A stretch of DNA of 64,000 nucleotides, taken from Gliomastix tumulicola. Lineage: Eukaryota; Ascomycota; Sordariomycetes; Hypocreales; Bionectriaceae. Both the position numbers and the translations under genes were made by a program. Shown here in pieces: positions 44,467 through 55,415 of the stretch. Location: assembly GCA_001599755.1 (NCBI GenBank), contig BCHX01000010.1:37067-101066 (forward strand), read 5' to 3'. Below the pieces are notes generated by a model that made no database searches, was not told the DNA's origin, and saw nothing but the letters and a program-made list of their open reading frames with translations. How positions within the stretch are numbered: the stretch's first letter is position 1; every line of letters starts with the position of its first letter.

Positions 44467-44757
44467 CCCGGCGCACCTAGACCTCATCGCCTCGCTCACC
44501 TCGCTGCGAGCATACAGACTCGAAGACGGAGCGGGGCCGCCTAGATCATGGCTGACAGGTGGCTGGCGTGGTAATTGGTATAGGAGACTTGGAAAGCGCA
44601 AAGTAATACATGTTTGCAAGCTCGGGTACATACTAAAATGAATCATCCGAGATGAAACCAGGATAGCTATCTTCCTCCTCCGTCGTTGCGTCGTCTCCCT
44701 GTAAGCCTTCCTCTACTGGCCATTTGTCTAATTCTTTCTTTTGCTTGGCCGAAGGCA

Positions 44758-46440
44758 CTACCTTGTATTCAAAAGCTTCTCGAACCATCTTGCGTGTTCT
44801 CCAACCAAATATTCGAAAATGAGAGATGACAAATAATGTGGCATTGTATCCGCATTGTTGTCATGAATAGGACCCCGAAGCAGGGTATAAAGAAGTCGGA
44901 AAGCAGAGTCTCTTGCGTCCGCCTTACATCCAGCAATCTTGTGACCGTCATCTGGGCCCAAATTATCCTTGCCTTTCTTGAAGTCAACCATTAACTCCCG
45001 GATTTGGCGTCCCTGTAGAACATCAACATTTAAAGCCCCCAAGGACTCACAGAGGACATGGTAGTCTGCAAGGCTTGTCGGCAGGAGACGAAAGAATTGT
45101 CGAAAGCCCTTCTGTTTTCCAATCTGGATAAAGTCGTAATAGGGTATATTGTCGCGTTCCATTTGACTGCCTGTGTCCCTGGCGTTGCCTTTATTGCCAT
45201 CCGTTTCGCCAGCATGCTCTAGCCCGGTATCACTCATTGAGCGTGAACATCGCTCAGCCCTTTTCTCGCGAGCCTCTGTTACGCCCCATTTAGTATACAA
45301 ATCCTCCGGCAAGAGTTTCACCGAGTCAATTCTCTTCTCAATTACCAGTTCGTCAGCAGTAACGTCATATTTGATCGTTGCCTTGCCTTGGCTCTTCGCG
45401 ACTGAGGCTATCCACTGAATGAGCCCGCCAAGGGTCGCAAGATCTGACCGATTGGTTGTTTCCCAGTCCCGGATTTGCCTGGAAACGTCTTCAATCCTAG
45501 GCTCAGAGAATTTGCCTCCATTATGATATCCCCGGACAAGGTTCGGTGTTTGAGATACCCAAAGCTGGGGCGCGACTTCGTCGAATTTCAGGGGCTTTTT
45601 GATAGTCCGGGTTTTGATTTCCAACGTTGATTCGATAGGTACAACTTGGCCGCCAAGACCAACTCTTAGTGTGCTTCCAGCCGTTGTGATGTATTCGGTA
45701 CTCGTTTGGGTCGTTAGTGTCAGGCCGTCGAGCATATCTGACAACTCGTCACTGGTGGCAGTTCGGGTGGCGGCGCCCTCTTTAGTATACGCATCTGTTT
45801 CGTGACGGACGAGTACATTCATGCCACAGAAGCGGTATGATATGACTCTGTGGTGTCCAGTACTACCACGGAGGTGAGAGGTCGTGTATGCTTTCTCGAA
45901 CTCGCGACCAAATCCCCGAAAATCGTTGACCCCGATGAACTCGGTAGTGGCCGTTTCAGTCCTGGCAAATATTGTCGTGTCTTTGACCACCTCAACCAGT
46001 ATAGAAAATGGCTCAAGTTTGTGGCGGTCTGGACCATTACTAACGAACTGGAAGAGTTTGCGGATATTGTTTCGGTCAGACACAACATCCATGGAACTAA
46101 TGTCGAACGTAGGGTCCATTGTGTAGACTGATCGAAATAGAGGCTCGAGCGGGCTGCTGGGATGCCGTGCAGCATTTTGTGCAATGTAAACAAGACCAGA
46201 GTCTTTCTTCAGCTGTTGCAGTCCCTTGGGTGCTGTCCAAAGTGGTGGAAGTCCAGGTACTACGATTGTTGGATTCTTTTCCTCAATCCAGTTGTACGAG
46301 GATAGGTGTTTGACGTTCATGATGTTAGGAGGGTTGGGAGATTTGATATCGTCGAGTTCTGAGCGATGGATCCTAGCGATTTTGTTGACTGCCATGTTAA
46401 TTGGCCCGTATTGTTGGGTGTGAGGGAACAGAGATTGCAT
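44758..46440 (-). CDS. Uncharacterised fungal protein, 560 residues
   Basis: Single uninterrupted exon. Contains LSSYNWIEEKNPTIVVPGLP, LVYIAQNAARHPSSPLEPL, DVVSDRNNIRKLFQFV and YRFCGMNVLVRHETDAY, a pattern I know from a large fungal family. Many databases label that family 'geranylgeranyl pyrophosphate synthetase'. There is no DDxxD prenyltransferase motif in this protein, so that label is not supported here. A Lys/Glu-rich hydrophilic part lies at about residues 400-440 and a helical C-terminus follows. Function unknown. No lesion. Confidence 0.8.
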   Translation of the reverse strand: MQSLFPHTQQYGPINMAVNKIARIHRSELDDIKSPNPPNIMNVKHLSSYNWIEEKNPTIVVPGLPPLWTAPKGLQQLKKDSGLVYIAQNAARHPSSPLEPLFRSVYTMDPTFDISSMDVVSDRNNIRKLFQFVSNGPDRHKLEPFSILVEVVKDTTIFARTETATTEFIGVNDFRGFGREFEKAYTTSHLRGSTGHHRVISYRFCGMNVLVRHETDAYTKEGAATRTATSDELSDMLDGLTLTTQTSTEYITTAGSTLRVGLGGQVVPIESTLEIKTRTIKKPLKFDEVAPQLWVSQTPNLVRGYHNGGKFSEPRIEDVSRQIRDWETTNRSDLATLGGLIQWIASVAKSQGKATIKYDVTADELVIEKRIDSVKLLPEDLYTKWGVTEAREKRAERCSRSMSDTGLEHAGETDGNKGNARDTGSQMERDNIPYYDFIQIGKQKGFRQFFRLLPTSLADYHVLCESLGALNVDVLQGRQIRELMVDFKKGKDNLGPDDGHKIAGCKADARDSAFRLLYTLLRGPIHDNNADTMPHYLSSLIFEYLVGEHARWFEKLLNTR

Positions 46441-47716
46441 GAGACTGCTGCATTGTTCTTGAGCGTGATCGCCTTGGGAATTCCACTCGTGGGATTAAGT
46501 GTATACAGTCAAAAACCGCTAATGCATGCAAGCCGACATCTTGTGAGCAAAGACGAAGCATCATTCCACGCCAGGATATCTTCCATTCCTGAGGGAGGCG
46601 TGATACCGTGTCACGCCACTCACTAAAATGCCCAGGTTTCTCGCGAAACCCTCAGCATTCTCTAGTTGTCTTGCGCTTGGCTGTCAATCCTCGCTGAAAC
46701 ATACTCTCCCTTCTTATGTGCGTACGTGTCTGGGACTAACCATCGGCCCTTGTGTACCATATGGAACAGTTGGAAAGCTGGCCATGGATATACTTCAGTG
46801 AGGTTCGTAAAGCGGGGTATCCTTAGAATTGGAACTTCGGATGGTGCACAAGCCCCTCTGTAAATTGCTACAAGCGAATAGCCTGGGGGCCATACGTAGG
46901 ATCAATCGTGGACAGTCGAGCGCACTCCTCCAACCCAGAGTTGCACCTTGAAGGACGTCTACCAGTACACTAGCTGCCTCACATCCGTCTCTCTGTACCT
47001 TGATGAGTTCTGACCTAGATGAATTCCCATAGGGTTCCGTCAACCCGCTTATCCGCTCTAGATGGTAGCTGCCAGTCCGTCCACTAAAGCAATGCCTTGA
47101 TCCAGTAGTAGTATTTCACCAGATGCTGGCCCCTAGGAATCACCCCTTCAACCACATTCTCTCAAAACCAAGAAAGGCATTTTCGTAGCGCAACGCCATT
47201 ACCAACGAGGGGCACACTGGTACTAGATTCGAGGCGGGGTTGTCCATCATGGTAGGCTAGAGCCCGGCTTGTCGATTTACAAACGAGAAGGAATATCTGC
47301 TTCGAGGACGGTTATTCGTGCAATGTTCTGGCTTCCCCGAAGGCGCTGGTCGCACGGAGTCAACTTTGGCTCAAATGAAGAATCCGATGTAGGCATTCCA
47401 GAATCCAGGAGCTCGCTGATTGTCTCTGCTTCGGCTTCGGCCCTAGGAATGGTACGCGAGTCTTTGGCGTCTGCATGCCAAAGCCACCTATAGTCGTCAC
47501 CCCTATATAGCGGCCAGCATGCCAAGTAATCTTGTCTGCTTGGGCTAACCGAATGAAGGCAAGTTGGAGGGAAATAATCACCGCACGTACTGCACATACT
47601 ACTGCTGCACCAAGGGTAGGCACCAATTAATTCAGGTACCTGGTTTTTGTCTGTTCATTGCGACAGGCGTACTTCTGCAAGGGATAAACCTGAGCTGAAA
47701 CCCCATTCCATCCACC
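46441..47716. other. About 1.3 kb without a supported gene
   Basis: Overlapping short frames only. The left part is the upstream region of the 46440 gene. Confidence 0.35.
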
Positions 47717-48568
47717 ATGCCCCCTGCCCGATGTGGTTCCTGCTCCCTCGGCCGGACTACTACAATCTTCGCCAATGCGAGACCGGGGCCACCAACGGAC
47801 GACAATGCTTCGAAACGGCGGCAGCGCTTGCTGGAATCTCTCGACTTCCCCCGAATTGATGCTCGCAAGACCGAGATTGAGGCTGCGTATGCCAAAACCT
47901 GTCGTTGGCTCCTCAGTCACTCAGCATACCTGGATTGGCTTAAGCCCGAAATACAGTCTCAAAATCATGCCTTCTTATGGATGCAAGGCAAAGCAGGTGC
48001 TGGAAAGTCAACCATGATGAAGCTCGCATACCTGGAGACGAAAAAAATACAGGAACCCCAGCACGGCCATCGCGTCATTCTTCTTCAATGCACGAGTCTG
48101 CTACTTATCACCGGAGTGTACCGGTCCCAGCTGATGCAGCTCCTCAAGAGCTTTTCAGACCTTCAATCAGGACTAGATGACACGGACATCGTTCCGTGGA
48201 GCTAGCAAGGCTGCCCTGACCTGAACGGTCTGAAGGAGCTTCTCAGGAGCGCAGTGATGGCCCTTGGCCCGCGCTCCTTTACCTGTTTCATCGATGCCCT
48301 CGGCGAGTGTTGCCAACAGGAAGTCTAGGACATGGTTCAGTTCTTCGGGGGGTTAGCAGAGAACACCACCGACGATGGCATCCAATTCCGAATCTGTTTT
48401 TCAAGTCGGTCATACCCGTACATTGACTTCCGGAAGGGCATTTTGCTCAACCTTGAGGATGAATCAGGACACGCAGACGACTTGGCACAGTACGTCAAGA
48501 GTCATCTCAGTCTTAAGAACCCTTCGCACGGAGACACGGGCGCAAGAGTTGAAGAGAGGTGTCAATAG
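47717..48568 (+). pseudogene. NACHT NTPase (NLR) relic with two stops
   Basis: One frame from ATG 47717 with TAG at 48203-48205 and TAG at 48328-48330, ending at 48568. It starts at the pre-NACHT motif RLLESLDFPRIDARKTEIEA and TCRWLLSHSAYLDWL. Walker A is MQGKAGAGKSTMMK. After a scrambled stretch (LLQCTSLLLITG) it resumes YRSQLMQLLKSFSDLQS, GCPDLNGLKELLRSAVMALG, CFIDALGEC (Walker B with G for D), FRICFSSRSYPYIDFRKGI and LNLEDESGHADDLAQYVKSHL. The repeat domain and the N-terminal effector domain are missing. The first stop replaces a Gln expected from related proteins. Confidence 0.75.
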
Positions 48569-49342
48569 CTCAGATAGCTGTGGGATGATGAAGTCTTCAT
48601 AGGTCGTCCATCCTTTGCCCTGTATGAATGTATCGAAGCCGTCCCTATATTGGGCTTCGGACAGTGGCTTGGTTGGAGAGGACGTGGTTGCCGTCGCTAT
48701 GTCCCTGAGGGTGACCTTGAGAGAATGTAGAGTGGTGAAAGTGGCCATGACCCCGTCCGAGCGCATCTCTGACTTGTAGTCCTGATGGTGCAAGAGGGTG
48801 ACAACTTCTGTTGGAACTTGAATGTGAATGGAAGAGTGGCGGCTGACGGTCGACGGTCTTTCGGCCTCCCGCATCAGCCGAGGCGGAGATCAGGCGTTGG
48901 TCAGTCGGCCTCCCGCATCGGCCCACCCCCCAGTTGCAACGTTGCAAGCAGCCCCGCACAAATCCGAGTTATCCCGCCTCCCGATTTTTAATATAAAGGT
49001 GCCTTTCTCTCTGCTGGCTGAGGGTGACGCTTGTCGCGACACTGTTGATGAGCCCCGACTGTGAAACAGCCACTTCTTATAGAACCTGCGGATCAGGCGA
49101 TTCGAACGCGGCTACCGGCTCTTCTAAAGCTTCTAGAGAACTGCTAATGAGAAGCCTGCAACGGCGTTAAGCCCTGAGCGGCCTATGTGCTGAAGGACTC
49201 CACGTCATTCTGATGCCAAGCTGGTACGTAGCCGCCCCCCAAGAACCCCATCATAGCCCGCCAAGTCAGACATCAAATCTCAAGACTGAATCGAAACGTC
49301 CTTCCAAGTAACGAGTCCTCTGTAATTAGAACACGTCAGCAG
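48569..49342. other. No supported gene
   Basis: A minus-strand frame 48874-48464 reads protein-like in part (GFDTFIQGKGWTTYEDFIIP) but has no domain I recognise. The right end precedes the GTP cyclohydrolase gene. Confidence 0.35.
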
Positions 49343-50335
49343 ATGAAAGACACGCAGGCGAGACAATCGAATCCGAACCCTCCATTGCCCGTCATCATGC
49401 CGGAAGCCCACCCGATAGGCTGGCGCTACGGAGCCGACTCATCTCCAAGCAGCGCAAGGGAGAACCCGCATACAGCACAGGATGGCCTCCCTCGCCCGAA
49501 CAGCAGCAAGTCAGTCTTTGACTACCGCAATGGAACGGCCAGTACCAGAGACAATAATCGCCGCCGAAAGAGGAAGAGGGAGAGTTGCGCGGATACTATA
49601 GACAAACGGGCTGCGCCTATTCGTGTTGATGGCGATGGCCAGGACCCCAAAGACGACGCCGCCGGCCCGACACCCGTGGCACAACTTAAGAGCCGTGCCA
49701 CCGACTCCTGTGAGCCCAGCCAGCCGAGCGTAGGTACTTGCAGTCGCGTCGGAGAAAGTCCCGAAGAATCAGTCGCACGGCTGGATCGCCTCAAGGGAGC
49801 TGTTCGGACCCTACTCGAGTGCATTGGGGAGGATCCGAACCGAGAAGGGCTGCTCGCGACGCCCGAACGGTACGCAAAAGCGATAATTTATTTCACACAG
49901 GGATATGAACAGAATGTCATGGACATTGTCAATGGGGCGGTTTTCCATGAGGATCATAGCGAGATGGTCATCGTCAAGGACATTGAGATTTACTCCCTAT
50001 GCGAGCATCACCTGGTTCGCTTCACAGGCAAGATCCACATCGGATACATTCCCAATAGCTCTGTCATCGGCCTCTCTAAGCTAGCCCGCATCGCTGAAAT
50101 ATTAGCCCGCCGGTTGTAGATTCAGGAGCGGCTCACAAAGTCTGTGGCCGATGCTGTCTTCGAGGTTTTGCAACCCCAAGGCGTGGCCGCTGTGATGGAG
50201 TCGAAGCATCTGTGCATGGCAATGCGCGGCGTGCAGAAGACAAGCAGTACCACGGTCACCAGCTGCATGATCGGCTGCTTTCAGCGATCCAAGACGCGCA
50301 ACGAGTTTCTCAAAATGATCAACAGGGACGGCTGA
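49343..50335 (+). pseudogene. GTP cyclohydrolase I, interrupted by TAG at 50117
   Basis: A 331-codon frame with one internal stop. Residues 1-135 are a low-complexity basic/Ser-rich extension. The catalytic domain follows: [20 protein letters not shown], a zinc-ligand region [17 protein letters not shown] (C220, H223) and [18 protein letters not shown]. Then TAG replaces the Gln normally found before IQERLT. Beyond the stop the frame continues with ADAVFEVLQPQGVAAVMESK and HLCMAMRG (second zinc Cys), to MINRDG at 50335. The enzyme makes dihydroneopterin triphosphate for folate/pterin synthesis. The truncated product lacks a zinc ligand, so it should be inactive. This is probably a spare copy, since the enzyme is normally essential. 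Confidence 0.88.
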
Positions 50336-50374
50336 GATACGAATGATACATCTTCGAGTTGATTAACGTGCGGA

Positions 50375-50515
50375 GCTTTTTGAGGACCCGAGGACCCGCG
50401 CTGCGGGATCCCGCAGTGCCCCAGATGGATCCCTACCAGACCAGATCCAAACCTTCAAATCCTTCACGAGATGCCTGCAAGATCCGCGATATCCTGGCGA
50501 TTAGTAAATAGGGCG
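50375..50515 (+). pseudogene. C2H2 (DUF3505-type) relic, middle part
   Basis: Matches the reverse complement of about 5190-5320: CCCGCGCTGCGGGATCC and AAACCTTCAAATCCTT are shared. It is on the plus strand, opposite to the other piece of the same gene at 50885-51165. Confidence 0.6.
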
Positions 50516-50589
50516 CCATCTTACTGTACCAATATCCACGTGTATCAGCTCGGATCGTGTATCAGCTCGGAAGCAATGGATCCTGTCAG

Positions 50590-50861
50590 CTTCGCGTATC
50601 GGCTCGCCCGCTTATTCTCGCTGCCCGTACTGCCTATAGGTTAGGCGACCATTTCGGGCTGTCCGACGCTGCCTTTCCTCCTACGAAGAACGAGAGTTTA
50701 CCCGTCTTTGTCCGCCCGACTTGTCGCATGCCTTCGCGCTGTGTGCCCCATGTCGTGCATCGAAATAAAAAGTATTCCATCGTCTCGGGTGCTTGTCCGC
50801 AGTCGCACAAGTCTGTGTCTGCCGCCCCGATCCTGTGCAAGTAGCTGTTGATCCGCGCCAT
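50590..50861 (-). pseudogene. LINE ORF2 C-terminal relic
   Basis: Minus-strand frame MARINSYLHRIGAADTDLCD, then CGQAPETMEYFLFRC and GKAASDSPKW, matching 35466-35690 of the LINE at 34272. Only this end is kept. Confidence 0.8.
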
Positions 50862-50884
50862 GCCCGTCCGCAGCTGGGATGGCT

Positions 50885-51165
50885 GCTGGCCTGCTTGTTA
50901 TGGGATGAAAGGGTAAAGAGGCAATCCGGATGGTAGTAGACGAGAACATGGCCCTTGGGATCAATACAAAGCTGCATTGCATGAAGAAGCTCTTCTCCCA
51001 TCGTGTATACTTTCAGAATACCGAGGATGGGGCGTGTTCGATGGTTGCGTAGTCCAAGAGAAAAGAATGACGGGAGAGCTAAAGGCACTTTCGCTTGTTC
51101 AACCCCTCCCTATCAGGGGTAGCAATCAAATTCGTCCCGAGATTGCGGCATGGAGGCACGATACA
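50885..51165 (-). pseudogene. C2H2 (DUF3505-type) relic, N-terminal part and 5' flank
   Basis: Same direction as 5390-5660. Reads MQLCIDPKGHVLVYYHPDCL, then LSSHNKQASSH. The shared 5' flank includes CTATCAGGGGTAGCAATCAA at 51110-51130, which differs at one base from its counterpart near 5610. Confidence 0.65.
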
Positions 51166-51366
51166 CGTTGCGGTGAACTTCATATCATATTACAAGCGAC
51201 TACCTGCTAGCCATTCAACTCAATAGGAGTGCCCGTCGAGACGTTGAAGCCCGAGCCCCTTAATCTCCCCCCTAGATAGCCAATCGCGTCCCAGAAGATC
51301 GCAATGCCCCCGACACACGCACCGCTCTCAAGGTGCTGGGCCAAGCCGCTAGCAGTCTTGAAAGTC

Positions 51367-52208
51367 CTAATATTGTCTTTCTTGGTAGGTTTCCCCGTGA
51401 CCAGCTTCAAGGGACAGGAGACGAGACGGTGGCGGAAGAATCGGCGCGGACCAATCCTGCCTCGAATCGTTAAGAGTAGCTCCCGAAGGTACACATTCGT
51501 CGTAATCGTGTACCCAGAACCCATGTTGTTGATCTGGCCAACGTCGGGGTATTTGTACCTGGACCATGTGCGCGTGAGGTGCAAGACTGCCAGGATGGCC
51601 TGTCGAAAAGTGGATTGACGATGAGCTTTCGTCTCCGGTAAATGGTACGCCTGCATTGTGCAAGTCAGCCCAAGAGAATCAACGCGGAATTAAGGTCGCC
51701 TTGGCTTTACCACGCATTTCTTCTTGATGTAAGGGCAGTATGTCTGACGTCTGGGTCCTCCCAACCATTCTATACCCGCCAATGGTTGGTGGATGGCCCT
51801 GATAAGAAAGTTCCGGCCAGTTCTCGCATCCAATATGGATGCTGAGGTCCGTAGTCAACCCCGTTGTCTTGGGCGCAGGCTTGGGGGAAGGCAGGTCAAG
51901 GCCGTGTTGGTATTTGAAGGTAGCGGTTGTGTTGGCACGATTGAACGTACAGTCTTTTGCAAGCCGGATGCAGTCCTCGCAGCGATTGAGAGCGTCGGAT
52001 GGTGAAGGAAGGCATCGAATTTTGCGAGCTCGACATTGACCTACCACGTTCTCCGTTAGTATTTGAGCACAGCGCGCTTGGATGCCAGACAAAGGTGGCT
52101 GGGCTTACCACAGGCCACGTTGGTTCGGCGATATCCCAATTTGCGATTCGTCTTCTTCTTGTTGTTTTCGCCCGGATCAACTTCTCGGTGGCTTTTCTGA
52201 CGCACCAT
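51367..52208 (-). CDS. Zn2Cys6 protein, 237 residues
   Basis: Three exons: 52208-52109, 52040-51711 and 51650-51367, with introns of 68 and 60 bases (the second with branch CTGAC). The splice between exons 1 and 2 makes the binuclear cluster C-x2-C-x6-C-x10-C-x2-C-x6-C: ACGQCRARKIRC...RCEDCIRLAKDC. A basic leader KKKTNRKLGYRR precedes it. The rest is a hydrophilic Ser/Pro region. No fungal transcription-factor middle domain is present, so this is a short regulator or a truncated one. An in-frame ATG at 52247 is an alternative start. The minus-strand frame 51656-51207 (FKTASGLAQHLESGAC) is open over the same area but out of the spliced frame. Confidence 0.65.
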
Positions 52209-53017
52209 GATCATTGTTGTAAGGGGACAATGAAGCCGGTAATCCATTAGGCTGATCTACCATGTTGTACTCAATCGAGTATGTAGCATATATATCCAAT
52301 GAAATGGGGGATGGGCTGGGCCTAAGGCAGGAAACAGGTTGCAGCGAATGCGGCGCTGGTCTCCTTGGAAAGCACAGCGCACGTTGGTCTTAGCTTTATT
52401 GGGGCAAAGTCTAATCCCATCTCGCCACCCCGCTTTGCCGACCGTAGATCTGAGGATTTGTTGACACCTAGACACGCATCAGCTAGACTGGGATCCCCAT
52501 CAAACGTATGATAAGTAGCGTCACATTCGATTCAGTAGACAACACTGGTGTCAGTCGGCAGGTTTGATGAATTGGATAGCCCCGGCCGTTCATCATATGA
52601 AGGCGTACGCGCCTGGAACTGGCATCCTAAGGCCAGACCCAGACTAATAAAACATGGATCGTAAAGACTCCACAGCCTCCAATGAAATTAAGGTCTCAGC
52701 CTCCAATACGTTTTCTAAGCCCACCCCGATTGAGCTGAAGCCAAGCTCGTCCCGGCGCACTGCCAGACATCTCATTGGACCGGCGGCGTAAGCGCCGGCT
52801 TCTTATGGGGAACAGGGGAACAGGGGTTAGTGCGCCACACAATAGTCGGTGAGCAAGAGGTAGCCGTGGAAATGACAGCCAACGGCTCAGTATCTAATTT
52901 CATATAGGAGCGATCCACCTCTCTTCTTTCCATCCTTCTATACCACCAAAGGTAGGCTCGCAAAGTCCGTCTACTCTGGCTGATTGGTGCTGTCTTCCTC
53001 CGACCCTACCTGCAGGC
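52209..53017. promoter_or_regulatory. Shared upstream region of two divergent Zn2Cys6 genes
   Basis: 809 bases between the two start codons. No gene seen. Could carry binding sites for one or both proteins; none can be named from sequence alone. Confidence 0.45.
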
Positions 53018-54836
53018 ATGGTTTTCCCTGGGCACTTCAGCACAGGCTGTCTGCGGTGTCGCCAGCGCAAAGTCAAAGTGAGATTTTCATCCAGAGCTAG
53101 CACTCAGAGAGAAGCGATGTACTGATTGGAAATAGTGTGATGAGCGCAAGCCGTCGTGTAGACGATGTGAGCGATATAGAAAAGAGTGCACGGGTTACAC
53201 CGGCCCATTCCAATTCCGACATACTGTGGTATCAAATTCGGCAAATTCATCCCGTCTGTCCCATTTGAGCTCTAGCGCCAGTAGTGGGAAGAGTCCAAAA
53301 ACGACATCAACTACCCGCGATGCCCATATTCCTGTTCGCGAAACGATGTCCCGTCGGGGGGACGCTGACGCATCATCGTGTGCCCTGACTGTTCGTGTCC
53401 CCCACACTTCGTTCGAGCAAGCATCACTCTGCTACTTCGTCCGCCGCTTTGTGTCGCCGAGTGGTCCCGACGGCTTCCCCGGTCACTTTACCTTCCTCCC
53501 GGAGCTATACAATCATCAAAACCCAGGCCTCCTCGAAATGGCCACGCTTAGTGTAGCCAGCATGGCTGCTTATAACCAGTTTGGCGGAGACTTGTTTAGA
53601 TTACAGTCATACAAGGCGTGCGGACAAACGATCTGGATGATACGGAACGCTATTCGGACCGAGGACCAGACAGTAGATGATACACTCATCGCTGCTGTCC
53701 TCCTCTTATGTACACTGAAGGTTGGTAAATCTCGTAAGGCCTAACACGTTCGTCTCGGCCAGGATAGGGTTAATGGTTCGATTACAGGACATTAGTGGTG
53801 AACGACCAGATCAGGAAAACGAACACGCGCCTGGGCTGTTCTACCTGGTAGAGAAGAGAGGCCTTGAGCAGATCACGACAAGAAGAGGAACAGAGATTCT
53901 GCTCCTAGCAGTGTTGAGGCTGGTAAGTGCAAGCCCGAATGCGTTTCTATTTGGTTTTCTTTGCTAACGCATTTTCGGTAATAGCAAATCTATTCCTTTA
54001 TGCGCAACGACGATATTTACAGTGATCCATGCGGAATGGCTGCCATGCTAGCGGCCTGGAACCCCTTGTTTCACGCCATGTCTATCATGAACCAGGTTCT
54101 ATCGCTTCGCAAGGCGCTTTTCGCACAGTCCAACATGATCTCCGCTGCGTCTATGGAGAGAGTTCGCGCTGGGATCAGTGATATTGGTCCATTTCTTGAG
54201 GAGAACAGACAAACTCTTCGAGCATGCTTTCAAAAGCTCGACGAATTCAGTGCGTGGGATCGAGAAGCCGCCTCGTACTGGCAGGTCTCCTTTACAGGGC
54301 GTGCTACCCCAGTGGCCTTGGGTCAAGCCACCACCAGCTTGTCTTTCTGCGATGCCGAGACAGCCTGCTTTATCATCCTGATCCGCTCAGCAAGACTCAC
54401 TCTGGTAGTGAGCATGCTGCAATATCATGATGATATAGTGCTGTGTGAGGATGCTAGCCTGAGCATGCTCCTAGGCAATCGAACCGCCTGGGAACAATGC
54501 GGAGCTATATTGGAGCAAGATGTCATCAGAACTATTGATGATATCTTAGCATACGTTCCGTACGCCTTTGGAGACGTTGACCCAAGTGGGGCGCCGGTGG
54601 CTATGCCCTGCGACGGGGCAGCAGCCATCGTAATCCTGCACACAGTCCGTCTATTGACATGTTATTCGTATGCCACGGTTGACCAAATGCAGTCAGTTCA
54701 GAGCATCCTGTCCCGTATGAACGCCCATATGGGCATCAGAGCAGCAGTCGGCGTCGCAGAAACGGAGATTCGTGCACGCAATTTGTCATCCGGGAGGCGT
54801 CTGTCGCGCTCCCCTGCGTCGACGCGTTTCGATTAG
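53018..54836 (+). CDS. Zn2Cys6 transcription factor with fungal_trans_2-like domain
   Basis: Four exons: 53018-53077, 53136-53720, 53788-53922 and 53985-54836; product 543 residues. The first splice forms the cluster C-x2-C-x6-C-x5-C-x2-C-x6-C: GCLRCRQRKVKCDERKPSCRR...CERYRKEC. Later parts (FVRRFVSPSGPDGFPGHFTF, LLEMATLSVASMAAYNQFGG, SYKACGQTIWMI) match the DUF3468/fungal_trans_2 region. Intron 2 (53721-53787) has a weak donor, GTTGGT. Another reading of its 3' part gives DRVNGSITGH, which looks family-like but ends in a stop, so a frameshift near 53760 is possible. The gene is probably intact but this junction needs transcript data. Confidence 0.75.
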
Positions 54837-55415
54837 GTCTCAGACAACGCATTGCCTATTCGACAACCCTCGGCCTTCAATGAAAGAGTTAGATCAGGTT
54901 CGTGGACCGGAGATTGTAGTTCGGTGTCCTTCTCATGGTCTTCTGACGCTAACTTACACGCGCAGGTCCTGGGTAAAGTGCACCTGTGAGCAGTACGACA
55001 GGGGCATGGCGTGGCGGGGGTGAATGGGAGGGAACGATCTCGCTTGGTGGAGCAGGTGCACAAATGTACAGCTGCCTAGTTGGGTCTAATGTGCCGCTAT
55101 CTCCGCACACGCGTAATTGTCTGCCTGTGATTGGTACGCGGGGTCCAGTTCCTGGCGTGAGGTTGACCTTGGCTGCTGTTTCTTCACTCTTTATACCGTA
55201 TGCGTCGTGCACCCATATATCACAACACTTTGATCTTTCTCGCTATCTTCTCACCTCAATCCTTATCCTAATTCGTATAAAACCCCGCAAACACTAGTCG
55301 AACGACTTCCATGTTCTGGCATCGCTAGCAGCCTCTTTTGGCCTCATCTCGGTCCCTCTTCCGTGCCGGGCTTCTGTCTTGCCTAGCTTAGGACAACCCA
55401 AAAGACAGAGTTGCC
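54837..55415. other. No gene recognised
   Basis: 3' flank of the regulator and spacer; short frames only. Confidence 0.35.

Noticed and set aside
48464..48874. 136-codon minus-strand frame
   Set aside because: Partly protein-like, but antisense to the end of the NACHT relic and without any recognisable domain.
51207..51656. 149-codon minus-strand frame with FKTASGLAQHLESGAC, C2H2-like
   Set aside because: Overlaps the last exon of the Zn2Cys6 model in another frame, and only a half finger is present.
53721..53787. Calling the second Zn2Cys6 gene a pseudogene because DRVNGSITGH ends in a stop
   Set aside because: A GT..AG intron of 67 bases keeps the frame without any lesion, so the intact model is preferred pending transcript data.
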